Origin: Nonomuraea fuscirosea | GTDB taxonomy: Bacteria; Actinomycetota; Actinomycetes; Streptosporangiales; Streptosporangiaceae | Assembly (NCBI RefSeq): GCF_003001935.1 | Contig: NZ_PVNG01000008.1 | Coordinates: 333,153-397,152, forward strand | Length of the DNA: 64,000 bases | Direction: 5' to 3' | Part shown: positions 26,917 to 35,428 of the stretch, piece after piece | How positions within the stretch are numbered: the stretch's first letter is position 1 | Layout of the letters: each line of letters starts with the position of its first letter | Notes under the pieces: generated by a model | What the model saw: only the letters and a program-made list of their open reading frames with translations | Told to the model about the DNA's origin: nothing | The model's database searches: none | Translations under genes and position numbers: made by a program

Positions 26917-27927
26917 GTGAGCACACCTGGGGACCCGAACGAGCCCCGCCAGGGGCAGGACCCGCGCGAAGGCCGCCACGACGAGGGCGAGCCCGCGTGG
27001 TGGAACGAGGGCATGCCGCCGCAGGAGCCGTCCAGGGGCGGTGAACGGAGCGAGGGCAGGCCGCCGGAGGAGCCGTCCCGTGGTGACGAGCCGTCCAGGG
27101 GCGGCGAGCCGGCGCAGGGGGAGGAGCCGCGGCCGGGCGGAGAGCCGATCGCGCCCAGGCCGCCGGTGGCGCCGCGGCCGGACGCGCCGGAGCCCGACAC
27201 GCCGCCGGTGCACGAGCCCCGGCCGGGCGACGGGCCGTCCCATCCCGATCTGCCCACCTCGCCGGAGACCCCGCCGCCCGCCGCGGGCGCGGACGCCGAG
27301 TCGACCCAGGTGTTCCCGGTGCCCGGCGCGACCCCGTCCTATCCGGGCTGGAGCGGCACCCCGCACGAGGAGGAGCCGCCGCCCAGGCAGGCGCCCTCAC
27401 GCTACGAGCAGAGCCCCTCCCAGGACCCCTCCCAGGGCCCGTCGTACGGCGGGCAGGAGGCCCCGCCGGCGTACCAGGGCGGGACGGCACGGGAGCAGGA
27501 CCAGCCCGTGCCCGGCACGATGCCCTCCAGCCCGTACGGCGGCCCGCCCGGCTACCCGCCACCCCCCGGATCCCCCTACGGCGCCCAGCCGTCCCCGTAC
27601 GGCGGATACCAGCAGCCGGCCCCCGGCAGCGGCCTGGCCACCGCCTCGCTCGTCCTGGGAGTGGCCAGCCCGTTCCTGGTCTTCGTCTGCTTCACCGGCC
27701 TCATCACGGCCATCCTGTCGATCGTCTTCGGCTGCGTGGCCCTGGTCAGGCACGTCGGCAGGGGCCGCGCCATCGCCGGCATCGTGATCAGCGTCCTGTC
27801 GCTGATCCTGTTCGCGATCGTGGCCATCTGGTTCTGGAACGTGGTGCAGGAGTGCGCCCACCTGCCGGGCCAGCTCGCCGACCGCTGCTTCGAGTCGAAG
27901 TTCCCCTGGATGAACGGCAGCCGTTAG
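26917..27927 (+). CDS. Proline-rich membrane protein with DUF4190 domain
   Basis: This 336-residue protein has a long disordered, proline- and acid-rich cytosolic region (1-230). In it PSRGGE/PSRGDE-like units and GGPPGYPPPPGSPYG-type stretches recur. A DUF4190 double membrane helix follows (about 237-310, SGLATASLVLGVASPFLVFV and GIVISVLSLILFAIVAIWFW). A short extracellular tail has two Cys. DUF4190 proteins are common in actinobacteria and have no assigned function. GGGAG lies upstream of GTG 26917. Confidence 0.72.
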   Translation: MSTPGDPNEPRQGQDPREGRHDEGEPAWWNEGMPPQEPSRGGERSEGRPPEEPSRGDEPSRGGEPAQGEEPRPGGEPIAPRPPVAPRPDAPEPDTPPVHEPRPGDGPSHPDLPTSPETPPPAAGADAESTQVFPVPGATPSYPGWSGTPHEEEPPPRQAPSRYEQSPSQDPSQGPSYGGQEAPPAYQGGTAREQDQPVPGTMPSSPYGGPPGYPPPPGSPYGAQPSPYGGYQQPAPGSGLATASLVLGVASPFLVFVCFTGLITAILSIVFGCVALVRHVGRGRAIAGIVISVLSLILFAIVAIWFWNVVQECAHLPGQLADRCFESKFPWMNGSR

Positions 27928-27961
27928 AGCGGCGGCTGCGCCGGCAGGTCGGCCCGCGCCG

Positions 27962-28399
27962 TCAGAGCGGCAGGTGCGCCGACAGGTCGGCGCGCGCCCC
28001 GCTGGCGGAGATCGCGCCTTTGGCCATGGCCTCGTCCCAGGTCAGCCGGCCGAGGGCGAGCTCGATCCAGGTCCGCCCGTCGGTCTCGACCACGTTCGGC
28101 GGGGTGCCGCGGGTGTGGCGGGGCCCCGCGACGGCCTGGACGGCCGCGTAGGGGGGCACGCGCACCTCGACGGTGCGGCCCGGCGCGGCCGTCGCCAGTC
28201 TGTCGAGCAGGTGGCGCACGGCCTGCCTGGCCGCCTCACGTTCCGGCCGCAGCCCCCGGTCGTAGGCGGCCAGCACGGCGGCCACGAGCGCGCCGGGCAG
28301 GGCGGACGCCGGGCCGTCGTAGGGCGGCTCGTCCAGGGCGACGAGCTGGGCGTCGAGGGCCGATCTCAGCTTTTCCGGATCCATCTTCCGTGGTGGCAC
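27962..28399 (-). CDS. SCP-like (sterol carrier family) small protein
   Basis: This 145-residue protein begins MPPRKMDPEKLRSALDAQL. An acidic helical N-half with LPGALVAAVLAAYDRGLRPEREAARQAVRHLLDRLA is followed by VEVRVPPYAAVQAVAGPRHTRGTPPNVVETD. The last part, RTWIELALGRLTWDEAMAKGAISASGARADLSAHLPL, is the SCP2-like terminal pattern that gives the family its name. Whether actinobacterial members bind lipids is not established. GTG 28399 gives the conserved PPRK start; ATG 28384 is the alternative. It is divergent from phoX. Confidence 0.68.
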   Translation of the reverse strand: MPPRKMDPEKLRSALDAQLVALDEPPYDGPASALPGALVAAVLAAYDRGLRPEREAARQAVRHLLDRLATAAPGRTVEVRVPPYAAVQAVAGPRHTRGTPPNVVETDGRTWIELALGRLTWDEAMAKGAISASGARADLSAHLPL

Positions 28400-28422
28400 C
28401 CCACCATTGTCTCCCGGGAAGC

Positions 28423-28466
28423 GTTCATCGAGACGGAGGTCGTCGTTCACCTCCGGTTTCGACAGT
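28423..28466 (+). promoter_or_regulatory. PHO box (PhoP binding repeats) upstream of the PhoX gene
   Basis: GTTCATCGAGA (28423), GTTCACCTCCG (28445) and GTTTCGACAGT (28456) lie exactly in register at 11-base steps, with one degenerate 11-mer between the first two. Streptomyces PhoP boxes are 11-base direct repeats beginning GTTCACC. TAGCGT at 28472-28477 could be the -10, which would put the repeats over the -35, as is typical for PhoP activation. Confidence 0.65.
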
Positions 28467-28513
28467 GGCCGTAGCGTCCCCGCCGTACAACTGCGCACAT
28501 TCATGGAGGACCT

Positions 28514-30589
28514 GTGGCGAACCCCAACGCGGGACGGCGGCTGCTGCCGTTGCTGTCCGCTCCGCACCAAGGTGGCCGATCCGCGCTGACGTGTCAGTTC
28601 CGCTGCGGCAACGCGTGCGCGCATGAGGTGGCCAACACCACCGCCAACGCCTACTTCGGCGACGTGGTGCGTGAGGCGCTGTCGCGGCGCGGCGTGCTGC
28701 GGGCCGGCGCGCTCGGCGCCCTCGTGGCCGGCGCGGGAGTGGCGGGGGTGGCGGGCGCGGGCGTCCCGGCCTTCGCGGACGAGCCGGGGGAGGCCGCCGC
28801 CAGAGGCGGGGGGCACGGCGGCGGCGACCTCCGCTTCACCCCGGTGCCGCCGAACAAGGACGACAAGCTGAGCATCCCGGACGGTTACCGTTCCTCCGTG
28901 GTGGTGCGCTGGGGCGACCCGGTGCTGCCCGGCGCGCCGGAGTTCGACTTCGACGCCCAGAGCGCCGACGCGCAGAGCAAGCAGTTCGGCTACAACTGCG
29001 ACTACGTGACGCTGCTGCCCATGGGCAGGGACCGGGCGCTGCTCTGGGTGAACCACGAGTACACCGACGAGAGCCTGATGTTCCGCGGCTACACCGGCGG
29101 CGCGGAGGCGACCGAGGAGCAGATCAGGATCGGGCTGGCCGCGCACGGCGGCTCGGTCGTGGAGATCGAGCGCTCCGGCGGCAAGGGCGAGTGGAAGCTG
29201 GTCACCAGGGGCCGCCGCCGCTACAACCGGCGCATCACGGCTCAGACGAAGATGCGCTTCAGCGGCGCGGCGGCCGGGCACGCCCTGCTCAGGACGGCGG
29301 CCGACCCCAAGGGCGTCAGCCCCGTCGGCATGCTGAACAACTGCTCGGGCGGCACCACTCCGTGGGGCACGGTGCTGACCGCCGAGGAGAACTTCGACCA
29401 GTACTTCATCAACGGTGACAAGGTGCCGGCGGCGCAGAAGCCGTACATCACCCGCTACACCATCCAGACCGGCGTCCCGTCGAGCAGCCGCAGGTTCGAC
29501 CGCGTCGAGGAGCGCTTCGACCTGGCCAAGCACCCGAACGAGGCCAACAGGTTCGGGTGGATCGTCGAGATCGACCCGTTCGACCCCGACTCCACGCCGG
29601 TCAAGCGCACCGCGCTCGGCCGGTTCAAGCACGAGGCCGCCAACACCACGCTGGCCCGTGACGGCCGCCTGGTCGTCTACATGGGCGACGACTCGCGCTA
29701 CGAGTACGTCTACAAGTTCGTCTCCAAGGAGCGCTACAAGCCCGGTTTCGACCGGCACAACCGCACGCTGCTGGACGAGGGCACCCTGTACGTGGCCAAG
29801 TTCACCGGCGACAGCCCGGCCGCCGAGATCGACGGCTCCGGCAAGGCGCCCGCCGACGGCGAGTTCGACGGCTCGGGCGAGTGGATCCCGCTGGTCTCGG
29901 GCGACAGGTCGTACGTGGACGGCATGTCCGCCGCCGAGGTGCTCGTCCACACCCGTTCGGCCGCCGACAAGGTGGGCGCGACCAAGATGGACCGCCCCGA
30001 GGACATCGAGCGCAACCCGGTCACCGGCGGCGTGTACGTGGCCCTGACCAACAACACCAACCGCACCGCGGCCGAGGCCGACGAGGCCAACCCGCGTTCG
30101 GCGAACAAGCACGGCCACGTCCTGGAGATCGTGGAGCGGCGCGGCGACGCCGGCGAGAAGAGGTTCGCCTGGTCGATCCCGCTGGTCTGCGGCGACCCGG
30201 ACGACCCCGCCACCTACTTCGCCGGCTACAACAAGAGCGAGGTCTCGCCGATCTCCTGCCCGGACAACGTCACGTTCGACAAGGACGGCAACCTCTGGAT
30301 CTCCACGGACGGCAACGCGCTGGGCGCGAACGACGGCCTGTTCGTGATGCCGGTCAAGGGCAGGGAGCGCGGCCACCTGCGCCAGTTCCTCACCGTGCCG
30401 GTCGGCGCCGAGACCTGCGGCCCGCTCGTCACGGCGGACCAGCGCAGCGTCTTCGTGGCGGTGCAGCACCCGGGCGAGACCGACGGAGCGAGCCCGGACG
30501 CGCCGAGCAGCCACTGGCCCGACGGCGACCAGCCGCGCCCCTCGGTCGCGGTGGTCTGGCACGGGCAGGGCAAGAAGATCGGCGGTTGA
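28514..30589 (+). CDS. PhoX-family alkaline phosphatase-like protein, Tat-exported
   Basis: This 691-residue protein is of the PhoX/DUF839 family: calcium- and iron-dependent phosphatases that release phosphate from organic esters outside the cell. The N-terminal 55 residues carry a Cys-rich CQFRCGNACAHE segment seen in actinobacterial members. A twin-arginine signal follows (SRRGVLRAGALGALVAGAG to AFA, about 57-90). The propeller body follows, with MGRDRALLWVNHEYT, NNCSGGTTPWGTVLTAEENF and FKHEAANT typical of the family. GGAGG lies 4 bases before GTG 28514. The PHO-box-like repeats upstream support phosphate-starvation control. Confidence 0.88.
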   Translation: MANPNAGRRLLPLLSAPHQGGRSALTCQFRCGNACAHEVANTTANAYFGDVVREALSRRGVLRAGALGALVAGAGVAGVAGAGVPAFADEPGEAAARGGGHGGGDLRFTPVPPNKDDKLSIPDGYRSSVVVRWGDPVLPGAPEFDFDAQSADAQSKQFGYNCDYVTLLPMGRDRALLWVNHEYTDESLMFRGYTGGAEATEEQIRIGLAAHGGSVVEIERSGGKGEWKLVTRGRRRYNRRITAQTKMRFSGAAAGHALLRTAADPKGVSPVGMLNNCSGGTTPWGTVLTAEENFDQYFINGDKVPAAQKPYITRYTIQTGVPSSSRRFDRVEERFDLAKHPNEANRFGWIVEIDPFDPDSTPVKRTALGRFKHEAANTTLARDGRLVVYMGDDSRYEYVYKFVSKERYKPGFDRHNRTLLDEGTLYVAKFTGDSPAAEIDGSGKAPADGEFDGSGEWIPLVSGDRSYVDGMSAAEVLVHTRSAADKVGATKMDRPEDIERNPVTGGVYVALTNNTNRTAAEADEANPRSANKHGHVLEIVERRGDAGEKRFAWSIPLVCGDPDDPATYFAGYNKSEVSPISCPDNVTFDKDGNLWISTDGNALGANDGLFVMPVKGRERGHLRQFLTVPVGAETCGPLVTADQRSVFVAVQHPGETDGASPDAPSSHWPDGDQPRPSVAVVWHGQGKKIGG

Positions 30590-30616
30590 CCTCAGCTTAA
30601 CTTGAGGTCATAGGGT
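30586..30616 (+). promoter_or_regulatory. SoxR-type promoter: SoxR box within a 19-bp spacer
   Basis: CCTCAGCTTAACTTGAGG (30590-30607) matches the E. coli SoxR box, which I recall as CCTCAAGTTAACTTGAGG, at 16 of 18 bases. It lies between TTGACC (-35, 30586-30591) and TAGGGT (-10, 30611-30616). The spacer is exactly 19 bp, the over-long spacing that MerR-family activators correct. The inferred transcription start falls at or next to ATG 30624, so the message is probably leaderless. Confidence 0.85.
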
Positions 30617-30623
30617 CCATGCC

Positions 30624-32504
30624 ATGAGCATGGAAATGACCGCCTGGCACCAGCTGTACTCGATGAACAACCAGCAGCAGCGCCGCAGCGTCTCCAGGGA
30701 GACGCTGCGGCGCATCGGCGGCTTCGCCCGCCCGCACCGCCGCAGGCTGGCCTGGTTCCTGGTGCTCAGCGTCGTGACGGCGGGCCTGGCGGTGGGCGCG
30801 CCGCTGCTCGCGGGCCGGGTGGTCGACGCCATCTTCACCGGCGAGCCGCTTCAGGTGGTCGTCACGGTGGCGCTGGCGATCGCCGCCCTGGCCGTCGCCG
30901 AGGCCGGTCTCGGGCTGGTGAACCGGTGGCTATCGGCGGGCCTGGGCGAGAGCCTCATCCTCGACCTGCGCACGGCCGTCTTCGACCACGTGCAGAAGAT
31001 GCCGATCGCGTTCTTCACCAGGACCCGCACCGGCGCGCTGGTCAGCCGGCTCAACAACGACGTGATCGGCGCCCAGCGGGCCTTCACCGACACGCTGTCG
31101 GGCGTGGCGGGCAACGTCGTGACGCTCGTGCTGACGCTGATCGCGATGATCGGCATCTCCTGGCAGATCACCCTGCTCGCGCTGCTGCTCCTGCCCGTCT
31201 TCGTGCTGCCGGCCCGGCGGATGGGCACCAGGATCGCCCGGCTGCGACGCGAGGCGGCCGACCACAACGCGGCCATGGGCACGCAGATGACCGAGCGCTT
31301 CTCCGCGCCGGGCGCGACGCTGGTCAAGCTGTTCGGCCGGCCCGCGCACGAGTCGGCCGAGTTCGCGAGCAGGGCCCGCCGGGTGCGCGACATCGGGGTG
31401 CGCTCGGCGATGACCCAGTCGGCCTTCGTCACCGCGCTGACGCTGGTGTCCGCGCTGGCCCTGGCCCTCGTGTACGGCCTGGGCGGCTTCTACGCCCTGC
31501 GCGGCCAGCTCGCCCCCGGCGCCCTGGTGTCGATGGCCATGCTGCTCACCCGCCTCTACGCGCCCCTGACCGCGCTGGCCAGCGCCCGCGTGGACGTCAT
31601 GAGCGCGTTCGTCAGCTTCGAGCGCGTCTTCGAGGTGCTCGACCTCAAGCCGCTCATCCAGGAGCGGCCGGACGCCCGCGAGGTGCCGGAGGGCCCGGTG
31701 TCGGTCGAGTTCGACGACGTGCGCTTCGCCTACCCCTCGGCCGACAAGGTCTCGCTCGCCTCGCTGGAGGAGGTCGCCACGCTCGACACGCGCGGCGGCG
31801 AGGAGGTGCTGCACGGCGTCTCGTTCCGGGCCGAGCCCGGTCAGATGGTGGCGCTGGTCGGCTCGTCGGGAGCGGGCAAGTCCACGATCGCGCAACTGCT
31901 GCCCCGCCTGTACGACGTCGACTCGGGCGCGGTCCGGCTCGGCGGGGTGGACGTCCGCGACCTGAGCGCCGACTCCATCCGCGACACGCTCGGCATGGTC
32001 ACCCAGGACGGCCACCTGTTCCACGAGACCATCCGCGCCAACCTGCTGCTGGCCAGGCCCGAGGCGAGCGAGGAGGAGATCTGGGACGCGCTCTCCCGCG
32101 CCCGCCTGGCCGCCCTCATCGAGTCGCTGCCCGACGGGCTCGACACGGTCGTCGGCGAGCGCGGCTACCGGCTGTCGGGCGGCGAGCGCCAGCGCCTGAC
32201 GATCGCCCGGCTGCTGCTGGCCAGGCCCAGGGTGGTGATCCTGGACGAGGCCACGGCGGCGCTCGACTCGACTTCGGAGGCGGCCGTGCAGGCGGCGCTG
32301 GGCGAGGCGGTGGCCGGCCGGACCGCCGTGGTGATCGCGCACCGGCTCTCCACGATCAGGGCCGCCGACGTCATCCTCGTCATCGAGGACGGCCGGGTGG
32401 TCGAGCGCGGCACGCACGCCGAACTGCTCGCCGCCGGCGGCCGTTACGAGGAGCTCCACCACACTCAGTTCGAGGACCCCACGGTGACGGGGGCGGCGGC
32501 CTGA
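30624..32504 (+). CDS. ABC exporter, fused permease-ATPase
   Basis: This 626-residue half-transporter probably works as a dimer. Six membrane helices span about 42-310. The nucleotide-binding domain has Walker A GSSGAGKST (413-421), Q-loop Gln461, signature LSGGERQR (517-524), Walker B VVILDEATA (Asp541/Glu542) and the His switch in VIAHRLS. An insertion of about 20 residues (SADKVSLASLEEVATLDTRGGEE) separates the first two strands of the ATPase. The SoxR box directly upstream suggests it exports redox-active compounds. The 3' end overlaps the convergent MFS gene by 40 bp. Start at ATG 30624, or ATG 30630 two codons later. Confidence 0.9.
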   Translation: MSMEMTAWHQLYSMNNQQQRRSVSRETLRRIGGFARPHRRRLAWFLVLSVVTAGLAVGAPLLAGRVVDAIFTGEPLQVVVTVALAIAALAVAEAGLGLVNRWLSAGLGESLILDLRTAVFDHVQKMPIAFFTRTRTGALVSRLNNDVIGAQRAFTDTLSGVAGNVVTLVLTLIAMIGISWQITLLALLLLPVFVLPARRMGTRIARLRREAADHNAAMGTQMTERFSAPGATLVKLFGRPAHESAEFASRARRVRDIGVRSAMTQSAFVTALTLVSALALALVYGLGGFYALRGQLAPGALVSMAMLLTRLYAPLTALASARVDVMSAFVSFERVFEVLDLKPLIQERPDAREVPEGPVSVEFDDVRFAYPSADKVSLASLEEVATLDTRGGEEVLHGVSFRAEPGQMVALVGSSGAGKSTIAQLLPRLYDVDSGAVRLGGVDVRDLSADSIRDTLGMVTQDGHLFHETIRANLLLARPEASEEEIWDALSRARLAALIESLPDGLDTVVGERGYRLSGGERQRLTIARLLLARPRVVILDEATAALDSTSEAAVQAALGEAVAGRTAVVIAHRLSTIRAADVILVIEDGRVVERGTHAELLAAGGRYEELHHTQFEDPTVTGAAA

Positions 32505-33877
32505 GGCTCGTCCGGCTCGGCCGGGTCGCGCAGCGAGTAGAGCGCGATCGGGATCGCCGCCACCACCACGGCGGCCGCGATGACGAGCGTGAACTGGTAG
32601 GCGTCCAGGAAGGAGGGCAGCGGCGGCAGGTCGCTGCCGCTCTGCCTGGAGCTGAGGAACGCGCCCAGCACGGTGATGCCGAGCAGCCCGAAGACCTCGC
32701 GGGAGACGTTGAGCACGCCCGAGGCCACCCCGGCGCGGGTCTTGGGCATGCCGCCGAGCACGGCGGAGGTCAGCGGGACGAGCAGGCCGCCGCCGAGGCC
32801 GTACAGGAGGAACCAGGGGGCGACGTCGGCGAAGCCGCCGTCGGCGCCGACGCGGGAGATCAGGAAGATCGCCGCTCCCATGAGCGCCATCCCGAGCGCC
32901 ACCGTGCGGCCGATGCCGAGCGCGGCGCTGATCCGCTGCGACAGGAGCGCGACCACGGCCATGGTCAGCGCCATCGGCACGAACGACGCGCCCGCCTGGG
33001 TGGGGGTGAAGCCGAGCACGTTCTGCAGCCACAGGGCGCTGAAGAAGTAGATCCCGAACACCCCGAACGACCAGATCCCGCTCGTCAGCAGCCCGCCGCT
33101 GAACACCCGTGACCTGAACAGCGACACCGCCACCATCGGCTCCGCCGCGCGCGACTCGGCCAGCACGAACGCCACGGCCGCGAGCACGAACACGCCTGCC
33201 GCGGCCAGGATCTCGGGGGAGGTCCAGCCGGCGCTCTCGCCCTCGATGAGCGCGTACGTCAGCGCGAACAGCGCCACCGCCGAGGTGACCAGGCCGGGCA
33301 CGTCGAGGTGGTGGCGCACCCGCTCGAACGCGGGCCTGACCGCCCACAGCGCCAGCCCCGCCGTCACCACGCCGATGGGGACGTTGACCAGGTAGATCCA
33401 GCCCCAGTGCAGGTTCTCGCTGATGAAGCCGCCCACGACCGGCCCGAGCGCCATCGACAGCGCCCCCGCCATGCTCCAGACGCCCACGGCCCGGCCGCGC
33501 TCGGCGGGGTCGGGGAAGATCTGGCTGATCAGCGCGAGCGCGGTGGGGGTGAGCAGGGCCGCGCCGACTCCCTGGACGGCTCGCGCCGCGATCAGCATGC
33601 CGCCCGAGGTGGCGAGGCCGGCCGCCAGTGAGGCCAGGGTGAAGACGGCCAGGCCGCCGAGGAAGACCCGGCGGGCGCCGTACACGTCGGCCAGCCGCCC
33701 GCCGACGAGCATGAGGCCGGCGAAGACCAGGATGTACGAGCTGACGATCCACTCCAGCCCCGAGATCGTCAGCCCCAGGTCGCGCTGGATCGTGGGCAGG
33801 GCGACGTTGCCCACGTTGTTGTCCAGGTAGGTCATGAAGGTGCCCAGAGTCACCGCGGCCAGGGCCCACCATCGCAT
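32465..33877 (-). CDS. MFS drug exporter, DHA2 (14-helix) type
   Basis: This 470-residue membrane protein starts MRWWALAAVTLGTFMTYLDNNVGNVALPTIQRDLG, a family signature with the Asp-containing helix 1 motif (LDNNVGNVALP). Motif A is GGRLADVYGARRVF and motif C is AGALSMALGPVVGGFI. Proton-driven efflux of hydrophobic toxicants is the usual role. AGGAGGAG precedes ATG 33877. It is divergent from a TetR regulator with shared operators between them. Its 3' end overlaps the convergent ABC exporter gene. Confidence 0.9.
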   Translation of the reverse strand: MRWWALAAVTLGTFMTYLDNNVGNVALPTIQRDLGLTISGLEWIVSSYILVFAGLMLVGGRLADVYGARRVFLGGLAVFTLASLAAGLATSGGMLIAARAVQGVGAALLTPTALALISQIFPDPAERGRAVGVWSMAGALSMALGPVVGGFISENLHWGWIYLVNVPIGVVTAGLALWAVRPAFERVRHHLDVPGLVTSAVALFALTYALIEGESAGWTSPEILAAAGVFVLAAVAFVLAESRAAEPMVAVSLFRSRVFSGGLLTSGIWSFGVFGIYFFSALWLQNVLGFTPTQAGASFVPMALTMAVVALLSQRISAALGIGRTVALGMALMGAAIFLISRVGADGGFADVAPWFLLYGLGGGLLVPLTSAVLGGMPKTRAGVASGVLNVSREVFGLLGITVLGAFLSSRQSGSDLPPLPSFLDAYQFTLVIAAAVVVAAIPIALYSLRDPAEPDEPQAAAPVTVGSSN

Positions 33878-33888
33878 GGGATCTCCTC

Positions 33889-33941
33889 CTATACAGCGTA
33901 CTTGTACGTCGTACAGTTGAACTTGTACGTCGTATAGTTGT
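33889..33941. promoter_or_regulatory. TetR operator cluster: palindrome plus 21-bp direct repeat
   Basis: An imperfect 28-bp palindrome, CTATACAGCGTAC-TT-GTACGTCGTACAG (33889-33916; written as half-sites), covers the divergent promoter. A 21-bp unit containing ACTTGTACGTCGTA is repeated at 33900-33920 and 33921-33941 with two differences. TATAGT at 33933-33938 could be the -10 of the regulator gene, which would make that message leaderless. Confidence 0.7.
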
Positions 33942-33949
33942 CAACCGTG

Positions 33950-34594
33950 ATGGGAAAACTGACCGCGCGGGCGATCGCGGAGCGGGCCCTGGAGATCGGC
34001 GACGCCGAGGGCCTCGAAGCCGTGACGATCCGCCGCCTGGCCACCGACCTCGGCGTGACTCCGATGGCCCTCTACTGGCACTTCAAGAACAAGGAGCAAC
34101 TGCTCGTCGGCATGGCCGACCACCTGATCGGCGGCTTCGCGCCCAAGCCCGCCGACGAACGCCCCTGGCAGGACCAGCTCCGCGACCTGATCGAGGGCCT
34201 GATCAGGACGCTGCGCACCCACCCCTGCGCCAAGAGCGTGATCGAGCAGATCGACCCGGTCGAGGTGGAGCACTTCCTGGTGGTCTGGGACCGCGCACTA
34301 GGGCTGGCCCGCACGGCCGGCTTCAGCGTGGACGAAAGCTGCCTGATCACCAAATATCTGCTGCAGAGCGCCATCGCCATCGCGGACGCGCCCGTCCACG
34401 TCCGGGCCGACTGCAACTGGGAGGAGCAGGTGCGGATCAAGCAGGTGGGCCTTTCGTCACTGCCCGTGCAGCGCTACCCCCACCTGGTGGAGAGCGCCGG
34501 CGCGCTGGCCGGGGGGACGCCTCCCGGCCTGTACGACACCTTCGGCGTCGACCTCGTCCTGTCCGGCATCGAGTCGCTGGCCGCCAGGCGTTAG
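33950..34594 (+). CDS. TetR-family regulator of the adjacent MFS exporter
   Basis: This 214-residue regulator has a helix-turn-helix at about 5-50 (ARAIAERALEIGDAEGLEAVTIRRLATDLGVTPMALYWHFKNKEQL in outline) and a TetR_C-like helical ligand domain. It is divergent from the MFS gene across an operator-rich 72-base gap, the classic repressor/efflux pair. ATG 33950 gives the usual MGKLTARAIAERAL start; GTG 33947 and TTG 33938 are in frame. The inducer is unknown. The same operator core recurs before a second MFS gene at 36.9 kb. Confidence 0.88.
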   Translation: MGKLTARAIAERALEIGDAEGLEAVTIRRLATDLGVTPMALYWHFKNKEQLLVGMADHLIGGFAPKPADERPWQDQLRDLIEGLIRTLRTHPCAKSVIEQIDPVEVEHFLVVWDRALGLARTAGFSVDESCLITKYLLQSAIAIADAPVHVRADCNWEEQVRIKQVGLSSLPVQRYPHLVESAGALAGGTPPGLYDTFGVDLVLSGIESLAARR

Positions 34595-34598
34595 GGTC

Positions 34599-35354
34599 AT
34601 GATCGTGACCTTCGAGCTGATCTGCGAGATCGAACCTCCGACCAAGCCCGATCTGAAGCACGTCAGGCACCAGATCGGCACGATGAGCACGATCGCCCAC
34701 TCGTTCCTCATCCCCGACAACCACATCGGCCGCGCCACGGTCTCCAGCGTGGCCGTCGCCCACGAGGTCGAGTCCATGGGCGGGCGCGGCATCGCCTGCC
34801 TCAACTCGCGCGACCGCAACCTGCTCGGCTTCCGCCGTGACCTGCTCACGGCGGCGGCGTACGGGGTCGAGCGGTTCCTGTTCGTCTACGGCGACAAGCC
34901 GACGAGCGGCAACCGCACCAGCGATCTGACGGTGCGCTCGATGATCGCCGAGGCGCGCGAGTTCTCGCCCGGCTTCCGCGTGGGCGCCGCCGCCGCGCTG
35001 CGCCCGCTGCCCGCCTGGAAGCGCTCGGCCGACTTCCTGTTCAGCCAGGTCAGCTACTCGGTCGAGGCGCAGGTGCGCTGGCGCGAAGAACACCCCGCCG
35101 ACCTGCCCGTCTACGCCGGCGTCATGGTCCTGGCCAGCGAACGGCACGCCCGCACCCTGGCCGCCGCCATCCCCGACATCGCCCTGCCGGAAGACCTGGT
35201 ACGCCGCGTGGCCGCCGACCGCATGGCCGGCGTGGAGGCGGCCTGCGAACAGGTCCTCGCCCTGCGCGACTCAGGCGCCTTCGCCGGCGTCCACCTCATC
35301 CCGGTCTCCCGCTACCGCGACGTCGAATCCAGACTGGCCCCGGCCCTCAAGTAG
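34599..35354 (+). CDS. Methylenetetrahydrofolate reductase-like protein
   Basis: This 251-residue protein reads as a short MetF-like TIM barrel: FELICEIEPPTKPDLKHVRHQI at the start, FSQVSYSVEAQVRW and VYAGVMVLASERHARTLAAAIPDIALPEDLVRR later. The last segment matches the MetF pattern around the folate and FAD region. It is somewhat shorter than MetF (about 290-300 residues). A specialised or salvage role is possible. It begins 4 bases after the TetR stop and is probably cotranscribed, an unusual neighbour. Confidence 0.7.
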   Translation: MIVTFELICEIEPPTKPDLKHVRHQIGTMSTIAHSFLIPDNHIGRATVSSVAVAHEVESMGGRGIACLNSRDRNLLGFRRDLLTAAAYGVERFLFVYGDKPTSGNRTSDLTVRSMIAEAREFSPGFRVGAAAALRPLPAWKRSADFLFSQVSYSVEAQVRWREEHPADLPVYAGVMVLASERHARTLAAAIPDIALPEDLVRRVAADRMAGVEAACEQVLALRDSGAFAGVHLIPVSRYRDVESRLAPALK

Positions 35355-35361
35355 CCCCTTT

Positions 35362-35384
35362 GACGCGGTCTCCATGGCCGCGTC
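35362..35384. terminator. Hairpin between convergent genes
   Basis: GACGCGG (35362-35368) and CCGCGTC (35378-35384) pair across a 9-base loop. It lies just after the stop of the MTHFR-like gene and 45 bases beyond the end of the MFS gene on the other strand. Confidence 0.5.
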
Positions 35385-35428
35385 GGTGCGCATCCTGAGC
35401 CATCCCATGGCCTCAGTGCCACACAGCG

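Noticed and set aside
30930..33944. A 1004-codon open frame on the minus strand over the ABC and MFS exporters
   Set aside because: It crosses the 3' ends of two recognisable genes and the translation is low complexity. Both real genes show complete family motifs.
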